Source: CAZUZD01 sp964624465 (lineage in GTDB: Bacteria > Planctomycetota > Planctomycetia > Isosphaerales > Isosphaeraceae). Taken from it: 8,292 bases of DNA. The DNA lies in contig CAZUZD010000283.1 in NCBI GenBank assembly GCA_964624465.1, forward strand, positions 1 to 8,292, read 5' to 3'. The notes under the pieces are model-generated. The model was not told where the DNA came from and made no database searches. It worked only from the letters and a program-made list of their open reading frames with translations. Shown in pieces: positions 6,485 to 8,292 of the stretch; position 1 is the stretch's first letter; the number at the start of each line of letters is the position of its first letter. A program made the translations under genes and the position numbers.

Positions 6485-7288
6485 TCAGACCTTGCGGTAC
6501 GACGCGGCCACCGCCTGGCCCCCCTCGGGCAGGTCGGTCAGGGTGTAGTCGCCGAAGAGGTTGGGGCTCTCGTCGCGGAGGACCTTCAGGACCGCCAGGG
6601 CCACCTTGCGGATCTCGGCGTCGGCGGCGGCGTCGCCTCGCATCTCGATGAAGTGCCGCAGGGCGCGGGCGTTGCCGGTCACGAAGATCTTGGTCTCGGT
6701 GGCGTTCGGCAGCACGGAGCGGGCCGCCTCGCGGGCCTTCTTGCGCCGCAGCGTCCGGTCGGGGATGTCGGCGAACTTCTCGGCCAGGCCGTCGGCCAGC
6801 CGCTGGTACGCCTGCTGGCAGGCGGCGATCGCCTCCAGCCAGATCGCATGCAGCGCCGGGTCGTCGGCGATCGGGTCGGGCTCGACGAACGCGGCCTCGG
6901 ACTCGTCGACGAACCGCTGGCTGAGCTGCGAGTACCCGAAGCCGGCGCGATGGCGGACCAGCTCGTGGGTGAACGAGCGGCTCACGCCGGTGATGATCAG
7001 GTTGAAGACGGCGTGCTCGAGCACCGAGCCGTGGCCGACCTCGAGGATGTGGCCGATGTAGGCCGCGTTGCCGCCGGGCCTGGGCTTGGCGAACGACATG
7101 TAGCAGAGCCGGCCGGCGAACTCGGCGAGCTTCTCGCCGGCCTCCTCGGTGTCGGTCGACCAGCGCTGGACGTGCTCGTCGGCCAGGAACCGGGCGATCT
7201 CCGCCTCGTCGGCCTGCTGGCGGCCCACCAGGTAAACCCGGGGCTCGCGGTAGATCGTGGTGCCGGGGGCCTGGTCCATGGCCGACAT
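6485..7288 (-). CDS. thyX: FAD-dependent thymidylate synthase ThyX
   Basis: ThyX makes dTMP from dUMP using methylenetetrahydrofolate as carbon donor and reduced FAD, in place of ThyA. The protein is 267 aa, close to the usual ThyX length. Family landmarks are AKPRPGGNAAYIGHILEVGH (67-86) leading into GHGSVLEH (85-92), THELVRHR (107-114) followed by YSQLSQRF (119-126), and ARSVLPNATETKIFVTGNAR (189-208) leading into the C-terminal LRHFIEMR (210-217). The signature is normally RHRX7S; here RHR at 112-114 is followed by AGFGYSQL and then Ser123, that is RHRX8S. The ATG at 7288 is preferred over the in-frame ATG at 7279 because AGGGAG stands 8 bases before it. The gene is divergent from the helicase gene (180-bp gap) and lies upstream of rho. 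A hairpin lies just before the ribosome binding site. No thyA or folA is visible here. Confidence 0.96.
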   Translation of the reverse strand: MSAMDQAPGTTIYREPRVYLVGRQQADEAEIARFLADEHVQRWSTDTEEAGEKLAEFAGRLCYMSFAKPRPGGNAAYIGHILEVGHGSVLEHAVFNLIITGVSRSFTHELVRHRAGFGYSQLSQRFVDESEAAFVEPDPIADDPALHAIWLEAIAACQQAYQRLADGLAEKFADIPDRTLRRKKAREAARSVLPNATETKIFVTGNARALRHFIEMRGDAAADAEIRKVALAVLKVLRDESPNLFGDYTLTDLPEGGQAVAASYRKV

Positions 7289-7296
7289 GCGGAAAT

Positions 7297-7302
7297 CTCC
7301 CT
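7297..7302 (-). promoter_or_regulatory. Ribosome binding site of thyX
   Basis: On the minus strand AGGGAG lies 8 bases before the ATG at 7288, a good Shine-Dalgarno match and spacing. It decides the start over the ATG at 7279. The site overlaps GCAGGGA, which duplicates one arm of the upstream hairpin. Confidence 0.6.
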
Positions 7303-7308
7303 GCGAGG

Positions 7309-7334
7309 CGTCCCTGCCCCGTGGAGCAGGGACG
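7309..7334 (-). promoter_or_regulatory. 9-bp inverted repeat in the thyX leader
   Basis: CGTCCCTGC and GCAGGGACG form a perfect 9-bp stem (7309-7317 with 7326-7334) around an 8-base loop. In thyX mRNA the hairpin ends 6 bases before the AGGGAG ribosome binding site. The site itself lies in a second copy of GCAGGGA (7298-7304 on the minus strand), so the first arm of the hairpin could pair with the ribosome binding site instead, over 7 bp. It could be a translational control element or a protein operator; there is no direct evidence for either. Confidence 0.45.
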
Positions 7335-7394
7335 GTCGCTGCGGCGCGAGGCCGCCCCCCAACCGGAGACGGTCCCGCCCCAAGACAATCTGGG

Positions 7395-7400
7395 TATACT
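7395..7400 (+). promoter_or_regulatory. Candidate -10 box for the helicase gene
   Basis: TATACT matches TATAAT at 5 of 6 positions and is the clearest A+T-rich hexamer in the 180-bp divergent gap. It lies 68 bases before the helicase ATG. No convincing -35 is seen 16-18 bases upstream. The core GTATAC is a palindrome, so the site could also serve the divergent thyX promoter. Confidence 0.25.
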
Positions 7401-7468
7401 CGATCGGCCGACGCCCGCCCGCGTCATGAATCCGTCCGCCCCGACCGACCCGAGGCCACGCCCGTCCC

Positions 7469-8292
7469 ATGCGCCGCATCCGGATCCAGAAAGCGGGCAG
7501 CGACCGGCTCCGCGAGGCGTTCGCGCGCGAGCTCAACGAGCCGCAACTCCAGGCGGCCACGGCCCCCGACGGCGCCAACCTGATCCTGGCCGGCCCCGGG
7601 TCGGGCAAGACGCGGGTCATCACCTACCGGGTCGCCTACCTGATCGCATCGGGCGTGCCGGCCGACGCGATTCTCCTCGTCACCTTCACCCGCCGGGCCG
7701 CCCGCGAGATGGTCGGCCGGCTGGAGGGGCTCGTCGGTCCCGAGGCCGGCCGGGTCTGGGCGGGCACCTTTCACCACATCGGCAACCGCATCCTCCGGCG
7801 CGCCGCCGGGGCCCTGGGGTACGACCCGGATTTCACCATCCTCGACTCCGAGGACGCCCTGGACCTGATGCGGCTGGCCATGGCCGACGGCGGCCTGGTC
7901 AACACCGGCAAGCTCGCCCCCAAGCCGGCCGCCGTGGCGCACCTGATCAGCCACGCCTTCAACCTCGGCCTGCCCGTGCCGGCGCTCGTCGAGGCCAGGC
8001 ACCCGGACCTCGTCGAGTGGCTGCCGCAGCTCGAGGCCACCGTCGCCGCCTACGCCAGCCGCAAGCGCGCGGCCAACTGCATGGACTACGACGACCTGCT
8101 CGGCCAGTGGTCCCGGCTCCTGACCGAGTTCCCCGAGCACCGCGACGAGCTCGCCCGGCGGTTCCGCCACATCCTCGTCGACGAGATGCAGGACACGAAC
8201 CGGGTCCAGATCGAGCTGGTCGAGACCCTCGCCCGCGCCGGCCACGGCAACCTGACGGCCGTGGGCGACGACGCGCAGTCGATCTACAAGTT
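7469..8292 (+). CDS. UvrD/PcrA-type superfamily 1 DNA helicase, C-terminal part beyond the window
   Basis: This is an ATP-driven 3'-5' DNA translocase/helicase of the kind used in repair and in removing proteins from DNA. The first 274 residues are present. Motifs in order: Q motif ELNEPQLQAA (21-30), Walker A AGPGSGKT (41-48), motif Ia LVTFTRRAAREM (70-81), motif Ib AGTFHHIGNRIL (98-109), the 1B-domain helix DYDDLL (206-211), Walker B ILVDEMQDTN (235-244), and motif III AVGDDAQSIYK (264-274), where the window ends. Small departures from the common UvrD text are GTFHHIG for GTFHS, DEMQDT for DEYQDT and GDDAQS for GDDDQS, so it may belong to a divergent subgroup rather than to UvrD proper. ATG 7469 is the only start: an in-frame stop lies at 7427-7429. 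The Shine-Dalgarno is weak (GAGG, 13 bases upstream). The rest (motifs IV-VI and the 2B domain) is not seen. Confidence 0.95.
   Translation, partial: MRRIRIQKAGSDRLREAFARELNEPQLQAATAPDGANLILAGPGSGKTRVITYRVAYLIASGVPADAILLVTFTRRAAREMVGRLEGLVGPEAGRVWAGTFHHIGNRILRRAAGALGYDPDFTILDSEDALDLMRLAMADGGLVNTGKLAPKPAAVAHLISHAFNLGLPVPALVEARHPDLVEWLPQLEATVAAYASRKRAANCMDYDDLLGQWSRLLTEFPEHRDELARRFRHILVDEMQDTNRVQIELVETLARAGHGNLTAVGDDAQSIYK

Noticed and set aside
5142..7427. A single 761-codon minus-strand frame spanning rho and thyX
   Set aside because: Only the 5142-6260 part matches Rho. The rest is the out-of-frame shadow of thyX and the intergenic gap, kept open by high GC.
7424..8245. 273-codon minus-strand frame opposite the helicase
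   Set aside because: The plus strand shows six helicase motifs in order; the antisense translation has no family features.

Overview
The window is about 70% or more G+C. Its reading frames have third positions that are nearly all G or C, and few starts carry a clear Shine-Dalgarno sequence. Together with the gene content (an MCP, a membrane-anchored SUMF1/FGE-like protein, a short Rho, ThyX and a UvrD-type helicase), this suggests a high-GC Planctomycete, possibly of the Isosphaeraceae or a relative. That placement is an inference from style; no rRNA or tRNA is present. Both ends are cut inside genes, so this looks like a short contig or a slice of one.

Layout: bases 1-114 contain a possible N-terminal piece of a minus-strand gene. 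It overlaps the 5' end of a plus-strand gene (84-1223) encoding a protein with NodB/polysaccharide-deacetylase-like motifs that appears to lack its N-terminal part. That gene converges, with an 18-bp gap, on a run of four minus-strand genes. In transcription order these are thyX (7288-6485), rho (6260-5142), a membrane-anchored FGE/SUMF1-like protein (4980-3298) and a methyl-accepting chemotaxis protein (3188-1242). At the right end, divergent from thyX, a UvrD/PcrA-type superfamily 1 helicase starts at 7469 and runs off the window.

The genes do not form one obvious pathway. ThyX makes dTMP, Rho terminates transcription and the helicase probably acts in DNA repair: three housekeeping nucleic-acid functions side by side. 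The MCP and the FGE-like protein are envelope proteins, 109 bp apart on the same strand, and might share a transcript, but no chemotaxis signalling genes or sulfatases are nearby.

No mobile element, CRISPR array, tRNA, rRNA or clear novel multi-gene system is visible. The points most worth following up are: a possible alternative-pairing leader in front of thyX in which one arm can pair with the ribosome binding site; a Rho without the N-terminal helical domain and without the usual aromatic RNA contacts; a ThyX with an altered signature (RHRX8S); an FGE-like domain without catalytic cysteines; and an abrupt coding-signal break near bases 105-115. All intergenic gaps are shorter than 300 bases.
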